64,000 nucleotides of DNA from UBA1275 sp038124025 (GTDB taxonomy: Bacteria; Bacteroidota; Rhodothermia; Balneolales; Balneolaceae). Both the position numbers and the translations under genes were made by a program. This document shows positions 27,596-36,843 of this stretch, one piece after another. The notes under the pieces are model-generated. The model was given only the letters and a program-made list of their open reading frames with translations, was not told where the DNA came from and did no database searches. The DNA lies in assembly GCA_038124025.1 (NCBI GenBank), contig JAYPBC010000004.1:45382-109381 (forward strand), read 5' to 3'. Position 1 is the stretch's first letter. The number at the start of each line of letters is the position of its first letter.

Positions 27596-29092
27596 ATGCA
27601 TTCCTACATACTCGCATTAGACCAAGGTACTACAAGTTCACGGGCTATACTGTTTAACAGAAAAGGAAGCATAGTCGCTATGGCACAAAAAGAATTTACC
27701 CAAATATTCCCTCAATCTGGTTGGGTAGAACACGATGCAAATGAAATTTGGTCAAGCCAGGTGAGTGTTGCGACGGAAGTCATGAGTAAGGCCCAAATCA
27801 AAGGCAATCAAATCGAAGCCATTGGTATAACAAACCAAAGAGAAACCACGGTAGTGTGGGACAAACAAACTGGGCAACCCATTTATCATGCTATCGTGTG
27901 GCAAGATCGCAGAACATCTAAGCGATGTAACTCACTTAAAGAACAGGGATATTTGACGAATATTCAGTCAAAAACAGGCTTGGTTATAGATGCCTATTTC
28001 TCTGCCACTAAAGTGGAATGGATACTAAAAAATGTATCAGGTGCCCAAAAACTAGCTAATGAAGGGCGCTTAGCTTTTGGCACCGTTGACAGCTGGCTTA
28101 TTTGGAAATTTTCAGAAGGTCAATCCCATGCAACCGATGTAACCAATGCCTCGCGAACTATGCTCTATAACATACGCGACCAAAAATGGGATGAAGAATT
28201 GTTGAGGCTGTTTGAAATCCCTGCCACTATGCTACCAAAGGTGTTGGAATCGAGTGATGAATTTGGAAAAACAAGTGAACAGTTTTTTGGACATCGTATT
28301 CCTATTACTGGAGTTGCTGGCGATCAACAGGCGGCACTTTTTGGACAGATGTGCACGCAAAAAGGCATGGTTAAAAACACCTACGGTACCGGTTGCTTCA
28401 TGCTCATGAATATTGGCCCGGAGTTTGTTCAATCAAAACATAACCTTCTGACTACCATTGCATGGAAAATAAATGGGGAGTTGCACTACGCACTAGAAGG
28501 TAGCGTATTTATTGCAGGCGCGGTCGTACAATGGCTCCGCGATGGAATGGAAATGATTCGCCATTCATCCGAAATTGAAGACTTAGCCAAGCAATCTCCC
28601 GATGCAGATGGAGTATATTTTGTTCCAGCCTTTGCAGGACTGGGTGCACCTTATTGGAATCAAGAAGCCCGTGGAATGATCGTTGGTTTGTCTCGTGGTA
28701 CCACCAAATCACACATTGCTCGAGCCGCTTTAGAATCCATGGCTTATCAGAGTTATGATGTATTAAAAGCCATGGAGGCAGATTCAGAAATTGCAATAAC
28801 TGAACTTCGGGTAGATGGAGGAGCCACGGCCAATAATCTGTTGATGCAATTTCAAGCAGATCTTCTGGGATCCGATGTAATTCGTCCAAATTGTATCGAA
28901 ACAACGGCCTTAGGCGCAGCCTATTTGGCCGGCTTACGAGTTGGATATTGGGAGAATATTGAAGAAATTCAGTCTATCTGGGCAATGGATAAACGCTTTA
29001 AAGCCAAAGTAAATAGTGCTCAGATTTCACAAAAAATAAATGGATGGAATAAGGCTGTCCACTCGCTTCAAGCTTGGACACATCACTCTTGA
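27596..29092 (+). CDS. glpK: Glycerol kinase
   Basis: Phosphorylates glycerol to glycerol 3-phosphate with ATP. 498 residues, the standard size. FGGY-family landmarks: LDQGTTSSRA (8-17), TNQRETTVVWD, the catalytic-Asp region GVAGDQQAALFGQ, YGTGCFMLMN and the signature LRVDGGATANNLLMQFQAD. It is followed after 26 bases by an aquaglyceroporin gene, giving a minimal glycerol uptake operon; glpD is not in the window. Confidence 0.96.
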   Translation: MHSYILALDQGTTSSRAILFNRKGSIVAMAQKEFTQIFPQSGWVEHDANEIWSSQVSVATEVMSKAQIKGNQIEAIGITNQRETTVVWDKQTGQPIYHAIVWQDRRTSKRCNSLKEQGYLTNIQSKTGLVIDAYFSATKVEWILKNVSGAQKLANEGRLAFGTVDSWLIWKFSEGQSHATDVTNASRTMLYNIRDQKWDEELLRLFEIPATMLPKVLESSDEFGKTSEQFFGHRIPITGVAGDQQAALFGQMCTQKGMVKNTYGTGCFMLMNIGPEFVQSKHNLLTTIAWKINGELHYALEGSVFIAGAVVQWLRDGMEMIRHSSEIEDLAKQSPDADGVYFVPAFAGLGAPYWNQEARGMIVGLSRGTTKSHIARAALESMAYQSYDVLKAMEADSEIAITELRVDGGATANNLLMQFQADLLGSDVIRPNCIETTALGAAYLAGLRVGYWENIEEIQSIWAMDKRFKAKVNSAQISQKINGWNKAVHSLQAWTHHS

Positions 29093-29118
29093 TCTTAACC
29101 TTACAAAAATAGCTTGTT

Positions 29119-29847
29119 ATGAATCCTATAATTGCTGAGTTTATCGCCACTTTTTTACTACTACTCCTTGGTAATGGGGTAGTAGCAAATGTTCTATTAC
29201 CCAAGACAAAAGGGCATAATTCTGGATGGCTGGTTATTACCACTGGTTGGGGGCTTGCTGTATTCACTGGTGTTGTAGTTGCAGGTCCACATTCCGGTGC
29301 ACATCTAAATCCAGCGGTTACCTTTGGGCTAGCTGCAGCAGGCGAATTCCCTTGGGCTGAAGTTCCTGGATATATTGGCGCACAAGTTCTTGGAGCTTTT
29401 TTAGGTGGAACTATTGTCTGGCTGATGTATAAAGACCACTATAAAGAAACGAACGAAGCTTCAGTAATTCTCTCAACTTTCAGTACTATGCCGGCTATTC
29501 GGTCGTCATTTAGTAATCTACTTTCAGAAATGATTGGCACCTTTGTACTGGTCTTTGCAGTCTTTTACATAAGTGACGGGGAGTTAATGAATGCGTCAAA
29601 TACTCCTATTGGTTTAGGATCGGTTGGGGCGCTTCCTGTTGCATTTGTTGTATGGTGTATAGGCTTGGGTTTAGGAGGAACGACCGGTTATGCGATAAAC
29701 CCGGCAAGAGACTTTGGTCCACGTTTAGCCCATGCTATTCTACCGATATCAAATAAGGGGTCCAGTGATTGGAATTATGGATGGATTCCCATCCTTGGCC
29801 CACTACTGGGTGGAGTACTTGCTGCAGCAGTATATCTTATAATTTAA
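29119..29847 (+). CDS. glpF: MIP-family channel, probable glycerol facilitator
   Basis: 242 residues, six membrane helices plus two half-helices. The NPA motifs are at 64-66 (HLNPAVTFGLA) and 194-197 (INPARDFGPR). The Asp following the second motif (NPARD) and the position next to glpK argue for glycerol rather than water alone; this is an inference. Inner membrane. The stop is 69 bases from the convergent peptide transporter gene. Confidence 0.92.
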   Translation: MNPIIAEFIATFLLLLLGNGVVANVLLPKTKGHNSGWLVITTGWGLAVFTGVVVAGPHSGAHLNPAVTFGLAAAGEFPWAEVPGYIGAQVLGAFLGGTIVWLMYKDHYKETNEASVILSTFSTMPAIRSSFSNLLSEMIGTFVLVFAVFYISDGELMNASNTPIGLGSVGALPVAFVVWCIGLGLGGTTGYAINPARDFGPRLAHAILPISNKGSSDWNYGWIPILGPLLGGVLAAAVYLII

Positions 29848-29915
29848 ACCTTGGCTTATACCCTAGACCATCGTGTTTATTGACATGATAGCTTAATGGT
29901 AGGACATGCCAGAAT

Positions 29916-31613
29916 TTACTCGATATCTCCCATTAGTTTTTTCACCGATGGCGCCGCCAATATAGCAATTACCCCGCCGCCACCTACAAATAAGGCGACT
30001 GCTTGGAACAGACTAGCAGGCGCAAGGTTTTCGAGTTGTCCGGCTACCAAGCCAGCAATTAAATTTCCTAGTGCAGCTGCCACAAACCAAATTCCCATCA
30101 TTTGACTCACTCGACTTTTTGGAGCAAGCTTAGTCATAGAAGAAAGTCCAACGGGCGACAAACAAAGCTCACCAACCGTATGTAAAAAATACATCACAAT
30201 AAGCCAAGCCGGTGAAACTAAATTTGTATCAGAGGCATTGACTGACCCCCAAGCTAGCACAAAGAAACCCGCAGATAGTCCTAAAAGTCCTAGAGCAAAT
30301 TTCATGGGTATTGATGGATTGGCATTTTTACTCGCTAACCAGGTCCACATAAAACCAAAAATTGGGGCAAAAATCACAATAAAGGATGGATTGATTAACT
30401 GCAGTGTACTGGCAGGAATTTCCCACCCTTTGCCCACTTGACTCAGCATCCAATAAACCAATCCAAGTAAACCTATACTGGTAAACACGACAGCAATTTT
30501 GGCCACCGACCAAATATCATCTCGAACCCAAGTTTTGTACGTATAGTATCCAAGTGGAATAGCTAACAAAGCCGTTAACATAAGAGCACCAATACCCCCC
30601 AAGAACACACTAGGCCCAGCTGAACGATTGACTAACTCGGCAGTGAAAATATTTAACGAAGAACCAGCCTGCTCAAAACCGCTCCAGAAAATAGCTGCTA
30701 AAATGAATAACCAGAATATAACACCAAGACGCTTTTTTTCTTCGCCTGAGTGCCCACCAAAAAATATGATATATCCAAAAAACGCGACCGTGATTACCAC
30801 AGCCACCAATCCTAAATTACCAGCCAATGATTCTAAAGCTAATTCAATAGCACCCGAGCTAACTAAGAAGCCTAGTAATACGATCAATGCGCCTATAATG
30901 GAAACCACGGTATAAAAAATCTTGCTTCGCTTAGCAAGAGTTTCAGGATCAACATCTACCTTAAGGTCTCCAGCTGTTCCTATATATTTCCCTCCAATCT
31001 GATAGGAAATAAGACCGAGAACCATACCAAAACCAGCTAATGTAAATCCATAATGCCAGTTAGAACCTTCACCTAAAAGGCCACATAATAATGGACCTAG
31101 AATGGCACCAAAATTAATCCCCATATAAAATATAGAAAAGCCCGCATCGCGCTTGGCGCCACCTTCGGGATATAAATCCCCTACCATTGAACTCACATTT
31201 GGTTTTAGCAAACCCGTTCCAATAACAATAAGTGCTAATCCTATAAAGAAAAATGTGTTCGTCGGTACGGCCATACTAAAATGACCCATAGCAATGATAA
31301 TACCTCCGATAAGAACCGCCTTACGTTGACCCCAAATGTTATCTGCTATCCAGCCACCAGGCAGTGATAACATATAAACAAAAAAAGTGTATAGGCCATA
31401 GATTGCGGTAGCCTCACCAACCGACAAACCTAAGCCAGGATTGTTACCAACCGCCTCTGCCGTCATAAAAAGTACGAGTAGCGCTCGCATACCATAGTAA
31501 CTAAAGCGCTCCCACAATTCGGTAAAAAAGAGGGTGGATAAGCCCCTTGGATGACCAAAAAAGTCGTGCTGTTGGGCGTCTAAAGTGTCCGCTGAGGATG
31601 TACTCAAGCTCAT
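29916..31613 (-). CDS. POT/PTR2-family proton-coupled oligopeptide transporter
   Basis: 565 residues with about 14 hydrophobic helices. The PTR2 hallmark ELWERFSYYGMRALL (ExxERFxYY) is at about 31-45, and the second signature FSIFYMGINFGAILGPLL lies at about 153-170. The family takes up di- and tripeptides with protons. The length above 500 is typical of Bacteroidota members with extra helices. Start at 31613. Single gene, divergent from the DUF456 gene. Confidence 0.92.
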   Translation of the reverse strand: MSLSTSSADTLDAQQHDFFGHPRGLSTLFFTELWERFSYYGMRALLVLFMTAEAVGNNPGLGLSVGEATAIYGLYTFFVYMLSLPGGWIADNIWGQRKAVLIGGIIIAMGHFSMAVPTNTFFFIGLALIVIGTGLLKPNVSSMVGDLYPEGGAKRDAGFSIFYMGINFGAILGPLLCGLLGEGSNWHYGFTLAGFGMVLGLISYQIGGKYIGTAGDLKVDVDPETLAKRSKIFYTVVSIIGALIVLLGFLVSSGAIELALESLAGNLGLVAVVITVAFFGYIIFFGGHSGEEKKRLGVIFWLFILAAIFWSGFEQAGSSLNIFTAELVNRSAGPSVFLGGIGALMLTALLAIPLGYYTYKTWVRDDIWSVAKIAVVFTSIGLLGLVYWMLSQVGKGWEIPASTLQLINPSFIVIFAPIFGFMWTWLASKNANPSIPMKFALGLLGLSAGFFVLAWGSVNASDTNLVSPAWLIVMYFLHTVGELCLSPVGLSSMTKLAPKSRVSQMMGIWFVAAALGNLIAGLVAGQLENLAPASLFQAVALFVGGGGVIAILAAPSVKKLMGDIE

Positions 31614-31753
31614 AATGTCAAATTTAGGTTAGTTTTTTTTGAAAATATAACAATAGCTTAGATTATAGCTAAACCTATCTTCGCTCGCAAGCCTAATGCA
31701 ACCTTTCGAATCGCAATTCGTATCTTTTTATACTTATTCATAGGCATATTATT

Positions 31754-32245
31754 ATGGAACTAATCGTACTCATTATTGGCGCACTATTAATCTTATTCGG
31801 ATTTATAGGATCGTTTTTACCCATAGTTCCTGGTTTACCGATCAGTTTGTTAGGAATATTGATTATGCAATGGACCATCGCACCCTTTTCCTCTGCGTTT
31901 GTTTGGGGTTGGACATTGGCTATAGTCTTATTCTCCATACTCGACAATTTTATACCTGCTTGGACAAGTCAAAAAACGGGTGGAACTCGCTATGGATTTT
32001 GGGGGAGCCTGCTTGGAATGATTTTTGGAATTGGATTTCCACCTGTAGGGTTCATTGTTGGACCCTTGGTGGGCGCTTTTCTTGGTGAAATAATAGGTGG
32101 TCAAGGCCAGCAGCAGGCGCTAAAAGCAGCATGGGGTTCATTTTTGGGATTCATGGCGGCCACTGGTATTAAAGTGATGGCGGCTTTAATCCTCTGCTGG
32201 TATTACGGAACCGAACTTATCCAGTGGGCAATGAGCCAGTTTTAA
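31754..32245 (+). CDS. DUF456 family membrane protein
   Basis: 163 residues, four to five membrane helices with many Gly and Pro (GALLILFGFIGSFLPIVPGL; GGTRYGFWGSLLGMIFG; GPLVGAFLGEIIGG). This Gly-zipper-like pattern is the family feature; its function is unknown. The stop overlaps the convergent ppgK stop in the shared bases TTAA at 32242-32245. No gene partner in the same direction. Confidence 0.85.
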   Translation: MELIVLIIGALLILFGFIGSFLPIVPGLPISLLGILIMQWTIAPFSSAFVWGWTLAIVLFSILDNFIPAWTSQKTGGTRYGFWGSLLGMIFGIGFPPVGFIVGPLVGAFLGEIIGGQGQQQALKAAWGSFLGFMAATGIKVMAALILCWYYGTELIQWAMSQF

Positions 32246-32811
32246 CGGTGATAGGAATTAAGTGATGCCGCATGATAGGCTGCCCCTACGATACTAGCAT
32301 TATTTTGAAACTCCGCTGCTTTGAGCCTTGTGCTAATCTTGATGTAAGGAAAGGTTTTATCGGCTTTNNNNNNNNNNNNNNNNNNNNNNNNNNNNNNNNN
32401 NNNNNNNNNNNNNNNNNNNNNNNNNNNNNNNNNNNNNNNNNNNNNNNNNNNNNNNNNNNNNNNNNNNGTCATTTCGGCCATACCCGTTGCGTCGGTATCA
32501 TTGATAAGGTGTACTGGACACCCGGTAATTTCACTGAATAAGTGTTCGGCGTCTGCATCAACCCAAGCAGCATCTATTCGGGATGCAGACAATACCCGAC
32601 CTTGATGAATAGCCGCCGGAAAGGCACAACCAATTGGGCCTTTCCAGTCAAATTTCTTGACTAGTTTATGCACCTTTGAAATTATTTTATGAGGGCGAGT
32701 GTCTTCTAGCTTATCAGTCGATTTTTTTCCAGATATAATCTCTCCCTTAACCGTATCTACAACGGCGCCTTTAATGCCATAGCTACCGATATCGATGCCT
32801 AGTATCTTCAC
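32242..32811 (-). CDS. ppgK: Polyphosphate glucokinase-like ROK protein, interrupted by an assembly gap
   Basis: Phosphorylates glucose, in this subfamily with polyphosphate or ATP. The start MKILGIDIGSYGIKGAVVDT is the ROK phosphate-binding loop, and GCAFPAAIHQGRVLSASRID and HLINDTDATGMAEM match the polyphosphate glucokinase branch, with the catalytic Asp in NDTDA. After the N run the sequence resumes with KADKTFPYIKIS and NNASIVGAAYHA, the family's C-terminal end. About 155 residues are visible while relatives have about 250, so roughly 100 residues are hidden; the true gap is longer than the 100 N drawn. It starts 11 bases after the secA stop, probably in the same transcript. Confidence 0.82.
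   Translation of the reverse strand: MKILGIDIGSYGIKGAVVDTVKGEIISGKKSTDKLEDTRPHKIISKVHKLVKKFDWKGPIGCAFPAAIHQGRVLSASRIDAAWVDADAEHLFSEITGCPVHLINDTDATGMAEMXXXXXXXXXXXXXXXXXXXXXXXXXXXXXXXXXXKADKTFPYIKISTRLKAAEFQNNASIVGAAYHAASLNSYHR
32368..32467. other. Assembly gap (100 N) inside ppgK
   Basis: Exactly 100 N, the customary placeholder for a gap of unknown size. Flanking sequence codes for the two ends of one ROK kinase and the missing middle appears to be about 300 bases, judged from the usual family length. Confidence 0.95.
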
Positions 32812-32822
32812 TTTAGTTTAAC

Positions 32823-35800
32823 TTATTGTTCGACAATGACCCACCCTTCTTGCTCAACTTTTTTCTTGGCAAATTTCCATTTCATACTCTCTGAAACACC
32901 CGTTGCCATGTTTTGTATAGTAACAATATCATTCCTTCCGGGCTCAACAGCAACTTCGACTGGCTTTCGTTTAACATTTGGCCCCCTTGGTGGCTGTGCT
33001 TGTTCAGCCACGGGTGTAGCCGGAGCTTGTAAGCCCATACCTGTTGAATCGGCATGCTGAGTTTGCATTCGCTGAGTGTCATATGATGACTTTTGTTGTT
33101 GAGCTTGTTGTACTGAGTTTGGTGACGCCTGTGCCTCTGGTACTGCCTTCCAAATTAATGAAATAACCTCTTGGTTAATCATTTCTATGAGCTGTTTGAA
33201 CATTTCAAAAGCTTCTTTCTTGTATTCTAACAGTGGATCTTTCTGCGCAAATGAACGAAGCCCAATACCTTCTTTTACTGAATCTAACTCTCGTAAATGC
33301 TGCATCCATTTATTATCGATAACGGATAATACAGCCGAGCGCTCGAGTGCTCTAACCACCTCTTTTCCTTCATTTTCAAGAGCTTCTTCCACACCAACTA
33401 CAACACGCATGCGTCGAAACCCATCAGTAAATACGACCTGTACCTTATCGGGGCGTCGATCCGCCTGTGTTTCATTGATCCGCTTCATGACCTCATAAAG
33501 AGGTTTACTAATCATTTCCTCTTTTCTTTTATAGACCTCCAGTGCCCGACCAACAATCACATCAACCAGTGATTCTTCGTCCATGGATCGCCACTTTTCT
33601 TCATCAAAGGATACATCCACCGTAAGGTTTCGGAGTATGGCGTTGTGCAAACCTTGATAGTCGCCCATCGCCACATATTCCGCCACCCATTCTTCTACGA
33701 GTGCTTCGAGCATTCCTAATAAGTCGGTGCGTAGTTGATCACCCAATAGCGCGTGCTTTCGACGAGCATATACCACATTACGCTGATTATTGAGTACATC
33801 ATCATATTCTAATTGGCGCTTACGAATACTAAAATTGTTTTGTTCGACCTTCCCTTGGGCGCGCTCCAAAGATTTGGTGATCCACGGATGGGTAATCACC
33901 TCGCCTTCATCAAAGCTCAATTTATCCATGACGCCCGCTACCCGGTCGCTCATGAATAGTGCCATTAGCTTATCCTCCAGGGAAACATAGAATTGAGAAA
34001 ATCCTGAATCACCTTGACGGCCTGCACGCCCACGCAGCTGCAGGTCAATTCGCCTAGATTCGTGACGCTCAGTGCCTAAAATTGCGAGCCCACCTTTTTC
34101 CTTAATTCCTGGTGCAAGCTTAATATCGGTACCCCTTCCAGCCATATTGGTCGCCACCGTAACGGCTCCTGGTTGCCCTGCCTGTTTTACAATGTCACTT
34201 TCCCNNNNNNNNNNNNNNNNNNNNNNNNNNNNNNNNNNNNNNNNNNNNNNNNNNNNNNNNNNNNNNNNNNNNNNNNNNNNNNNNNNNNNNNNNNNNNNNN
34301 NNNNGCTTCAATCGCCTGGTGCAAACCATCGGAATATCGACGACCGGATAATACCCGTCCCGTATGCTCATCTACGATTTGTACCTTCCCTTCCTGTACA
34401 ATGTATTCTTCTTCGCGCTCAAAGTTTGTGTAGGCTTTTAGGAGCTGATTCACCGTATGAATTCGGTCTCCCCTTTCTGCAAATAATCGGTGGAGTTCCG
34501 AAAATTTCTGTTCCCGTTCTTGCAGAAGTTTGGATTTTGCTTCTTCAAGCTGTTTGTTTTTATAATCCTGACTGAATTCGTTATTTGTTTCTATTTGCTG
34601 AATTTGCTCAGATTCGATAGTGGCAAACTCGGCTTCTATCTTAGAAGTTTCTTCCCCTAAATCTGGAATGACAAAAAAGTCTGTATCCTCACCTTTCTTG
34701 GTGATGAATTCACGGCCTTTATCGGTCATTTCTATTGAATTCATTTTTTGATCCACCGCATAGAATAAATACTCATCTACAATTGGCATATTTTTCGCGT
34801 TGTCCTGCAAATACAATGCTTCCGTGCGTTGAATTAGTTTTTGTATGCTTGGTTCCTGCAACATTTTCTTAAATCGAGTATTCTTAGGAAATCCTCTCTG
34901 TACTCTAAACAATGCTAAGCCTGCTTCCTCCTCTTTGCCTTCATCCAAATATTTCTGAGCTTCCTGAACCAAATTGGCTACCAGTTTTTTCTGTGCTTGC
35001 ACCAAAGATTCCACTCGAGGCTTCATCTCTACATACTTGTCGGATTTATTGTCGTTAGGAACCGGCCCTGAAATAATTAGTGGAGTTCTGGCTTCGTCAA
35101 TAAGGATGGAATCTACCTCATCAATGATGGTGTAATGATGTTCTTTTTGCACCAGTTGCTCGGAATTAATGACCATGTTGTCTCTGAGGTAGTCAAAGCC
35201 AAATTCATTATTTGTGCCATAAGTGATATCTGCCCTATACGCTTCCCGGCGTTGTTCCGTGTTGGGTTCGTATCGATCAATACAATCAACCTTGAGTCCA
35301 TGAAAATTAAATATTGGCTCGTTCCACTCAGCATCTCGCTTTGCTAAGTAATTATTCACCGTGATAACATGTACTCCTTTCCCTGCCAGAGCATTTAAAT
35401 AAGCAGGGAATATAGATACTAAGGTTTTTCCTTCCCCTGTTTTCATCTCTGCCACTTTACCCTGATGAAGTGCTATTGCACCAACTAGCTGAACATCATA
35501 TGGTATCATATTCCACTCGATGGCATCACCAGCCACTTTCCAAGACTTACCCACAAATCGACGACACGTGTCCTTTAGTACCGCATAAGCTTCGGTCATC
35601 ATGTTATCTAGGGTCTGTTCAATGAGCTCCAATTCCCTATTCTCTAACTCCTCGAGCTCATCGGTAAGTTGGCGATGATCTGCATCCTTGAGTTCCTCGA
35701 TATGCTCTAATTTTTCCTTTAATTCGGTGATTTCACGCCTCACCTCTTCTGTGGCTTCTGAGATAAGCTGCTTAAAATGAGCTGTTTTTGCACGTAATTC

Positions 35801-35932
35801 ATCGTCAGTAAGTTTTTCTAAACCAGAGCTGAAAGATTTTATTTCTTCAATCATTGGTTGAATAGACCTTATATCTTTATCGCTTTTTGAGCCGAAAATC
35901 TTGGTAATTAACTTGCCTACCTTATCAATCAT
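32823..35932 (-). CDS. secA: SecA preprotein translocase ATPase, interrupted by an assembly gap
   Basis: ATP-driven motor of the Sec export pathway. The N-terminal part (34305-35932) has Walker A MKTGEGKT, DEVDSILIDEARTP and a long charged coiled insert (about 58-100) typical of Bacteroidota SecA; it ends at SDGLHQAIE. Beyond the gap the minus strand resumes as ESDIVKQAGQPGAVTVATNM and GRGTDIK, motif V of the motor. The two parts lie in different frames only because the N run is a placeholder. About 1000 residues are visible; relatives have about 1100-1130, so about 120-130 residues (DEAD motor and start of NBD2, including MTGTA) are hidden. The C terminus ends WVIVEQ after GRND and lacks the zinc-binding CxCx8CH tail. 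Confidence 0.94.
34205..34304. other. Assembly gap (100 N) inside secA
   Basis: Exactly 100 N. Alignment by eye of the flanks to SecA shows that about 370-400 coding bases are missing here, so the placeholder is shorter than the truth and the reading frame across it is meaningless. Confidence 0.95.
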
Positions 35933-36157
35933 GTGTATGAAATAGTCTGTTGAATAGTGTTAGAGTTGTTATTTGTTTGGTAAAGTTGCCTAAAGCAAAT
36001 CGTAATAACACTCTATTAAATGTAACCTTTCAAACGAGGCCGTTCAACACATGTTACAGATAAGTTTAAATTCCTTGTATAAATGTTCGATTTATAGAAA
36101 TTAATGCCTATATTTGAGGCTCTTTTGGATATTGAAAAACTATAAGGAACTAGATCC
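35933..36157. other. Divergent promoter region between secA and rpmH
   Basis: 225 bases separating secA (minus) from rpmH (plus). A TAnnTTTG -7 element and a TTTG-like -33 element face rpmH (36086-36116). The secA promoter must lie in the left half; no clear element picked. No dnaA or origin-like DnaA-box cluster was seen although rpmH-rnpA-yidC is often near the origin. Confidence 0.4.
36086..36116 (+). promoter_or_regulatory. Candidate Bacteroidota-type promoter of rpmH
   Basis: TTCG at 36086-36089 (one base from TTTG), a 19-base spacer, and a perfect TATATTTG (TAnnTTTG) at 36109-36116, about 41 bases before the rpmH start. Spacing is as expected for -33/-7. Sequence match only. Confidence 0.4.
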
Positions 36158-36316
36158 ATGAAACGTACATTTCAACCAAGCAATCGAAAGCGCAAAAATA
36201 AACACGGATTCCGTGACCGTATGTCCACCCATAGTGGGAGAAAAGTCATCGCTGGTCGAAGAGCAAAGGGCCGTCATAAGCTAACGGTTAGTGATGAGCG
36301 AAAAGGAGCCAAATAA
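36158..36316 (+). CDS. rpmH: 50S ribosomal protein L34
   Basis: 52 residues. The protein MKRTFQPSNRKRKNKHGFRD, continuing with RMSTHSGRKVIAGRRAKGRH, is unmistakably L34, the small basic protein of the large subunit; length and start are normal. AAGGA at 36144-36148 lies 9 bases before the ATG. Its last 26 bases overlap the start of rnpA in another frame, the classical rpmH-rnpA coupling. Confidence 0.97.
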   Translation: MKRTFQPSNRKRKNKHGFRDRMSTHSGRKVIAGRRAKGRHKLTVSDERKGAK

Positions 36317-36770
36317 TTTAGTAGTTCCTATCTCTTTTGATGTAAGCTCACATGAGCTACCTAGGTCATCCATATTGAGAGGAAAATCTGCTTTTGAAAA
36401 GCTTTTCAAAGCCTCTAATACCTTTAGCTCCGGTAGTATTTTATTTCGTTACTGCCAAGTTCCATTGTCTGACCCTAGCTCTGCATTACCTAATCATCTC
36501 CAAACTGCGTTTATTGCCCCAAAACGTATTGGTAATGCGGTCATAAGAAATAAGACGAAACGAGTTCTCAGAGAAACATTTCGTACTTCGAATAAGCAAT
36601 TACATAGTTTCTTAAAGATGCATTCAATTAATTTGCATTTGGCCCTCATTGCCCGCTATCCTAATGCTGATTTTGAGCTCGTTAGCGCACATATGCGAAA
36701 AGGACTTAACAATCTCGTTGAGAAATTAGCCTGTGATATTAATACATTTAAAAACTCTGAGGAATTATAA
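36291..36770 (+). CDS. rnpA: Ribonuclease P protein component
   Basis: Protein subunit that helps the RNase P RNA trim tRNA 5' ends. The signature is APKRIGNAVIRNKTKRVLRE (RNxxKR). 159 residues, longer than most because of a 20-residue extension before LPRSSILRG and a short tail. The frame opens with GTG at 36291, directly followed by ATG at 36294; either may be used, and no good ribosome site exists, so translation probably couples to rpmH. The RNase P RNA itself is not in the window. Confidence 0.93.
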   Translation: MMSEKEPNNLVVPISFDVSSHELPRSSILRGKSAFEKLFKASNTFSSGSILFRYCQVPLSDPSSALPNHLQTAFIAPKRIGNAVIRNKTKRVLRETFRTSNKQLHSFLKMHSINLHLALIARYPNADFELVSAHMRKGLNNLVEKLACDINTFKNSEEL

Positions 36771-36843
36771 GATGTATATCGTTATCCAAAGAGCCGTTCT
36801 TAATGTCTCCCACTGAATACTAACCCAATAATAATAAGCTGTT

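Noticed and set aside
28509..28904. 131-codon open frame antisense to glpK
   Set aside because: Lies fully within glycerol kinase coding sequence; no start signal or family resemblance.
32368..34304. N runs as low-complexity or mobile element insertions
   Set aside because: They are exact 100-base placeholders with continuous gene content on both sides; no repeats or target duplications are seen.
36772..36816. 14-codon frame between rnpA and yidC, at the place of yidD
   Set aside because: Too short and shows none of the conserved YidD motifs (CRFxPTCSxYA).
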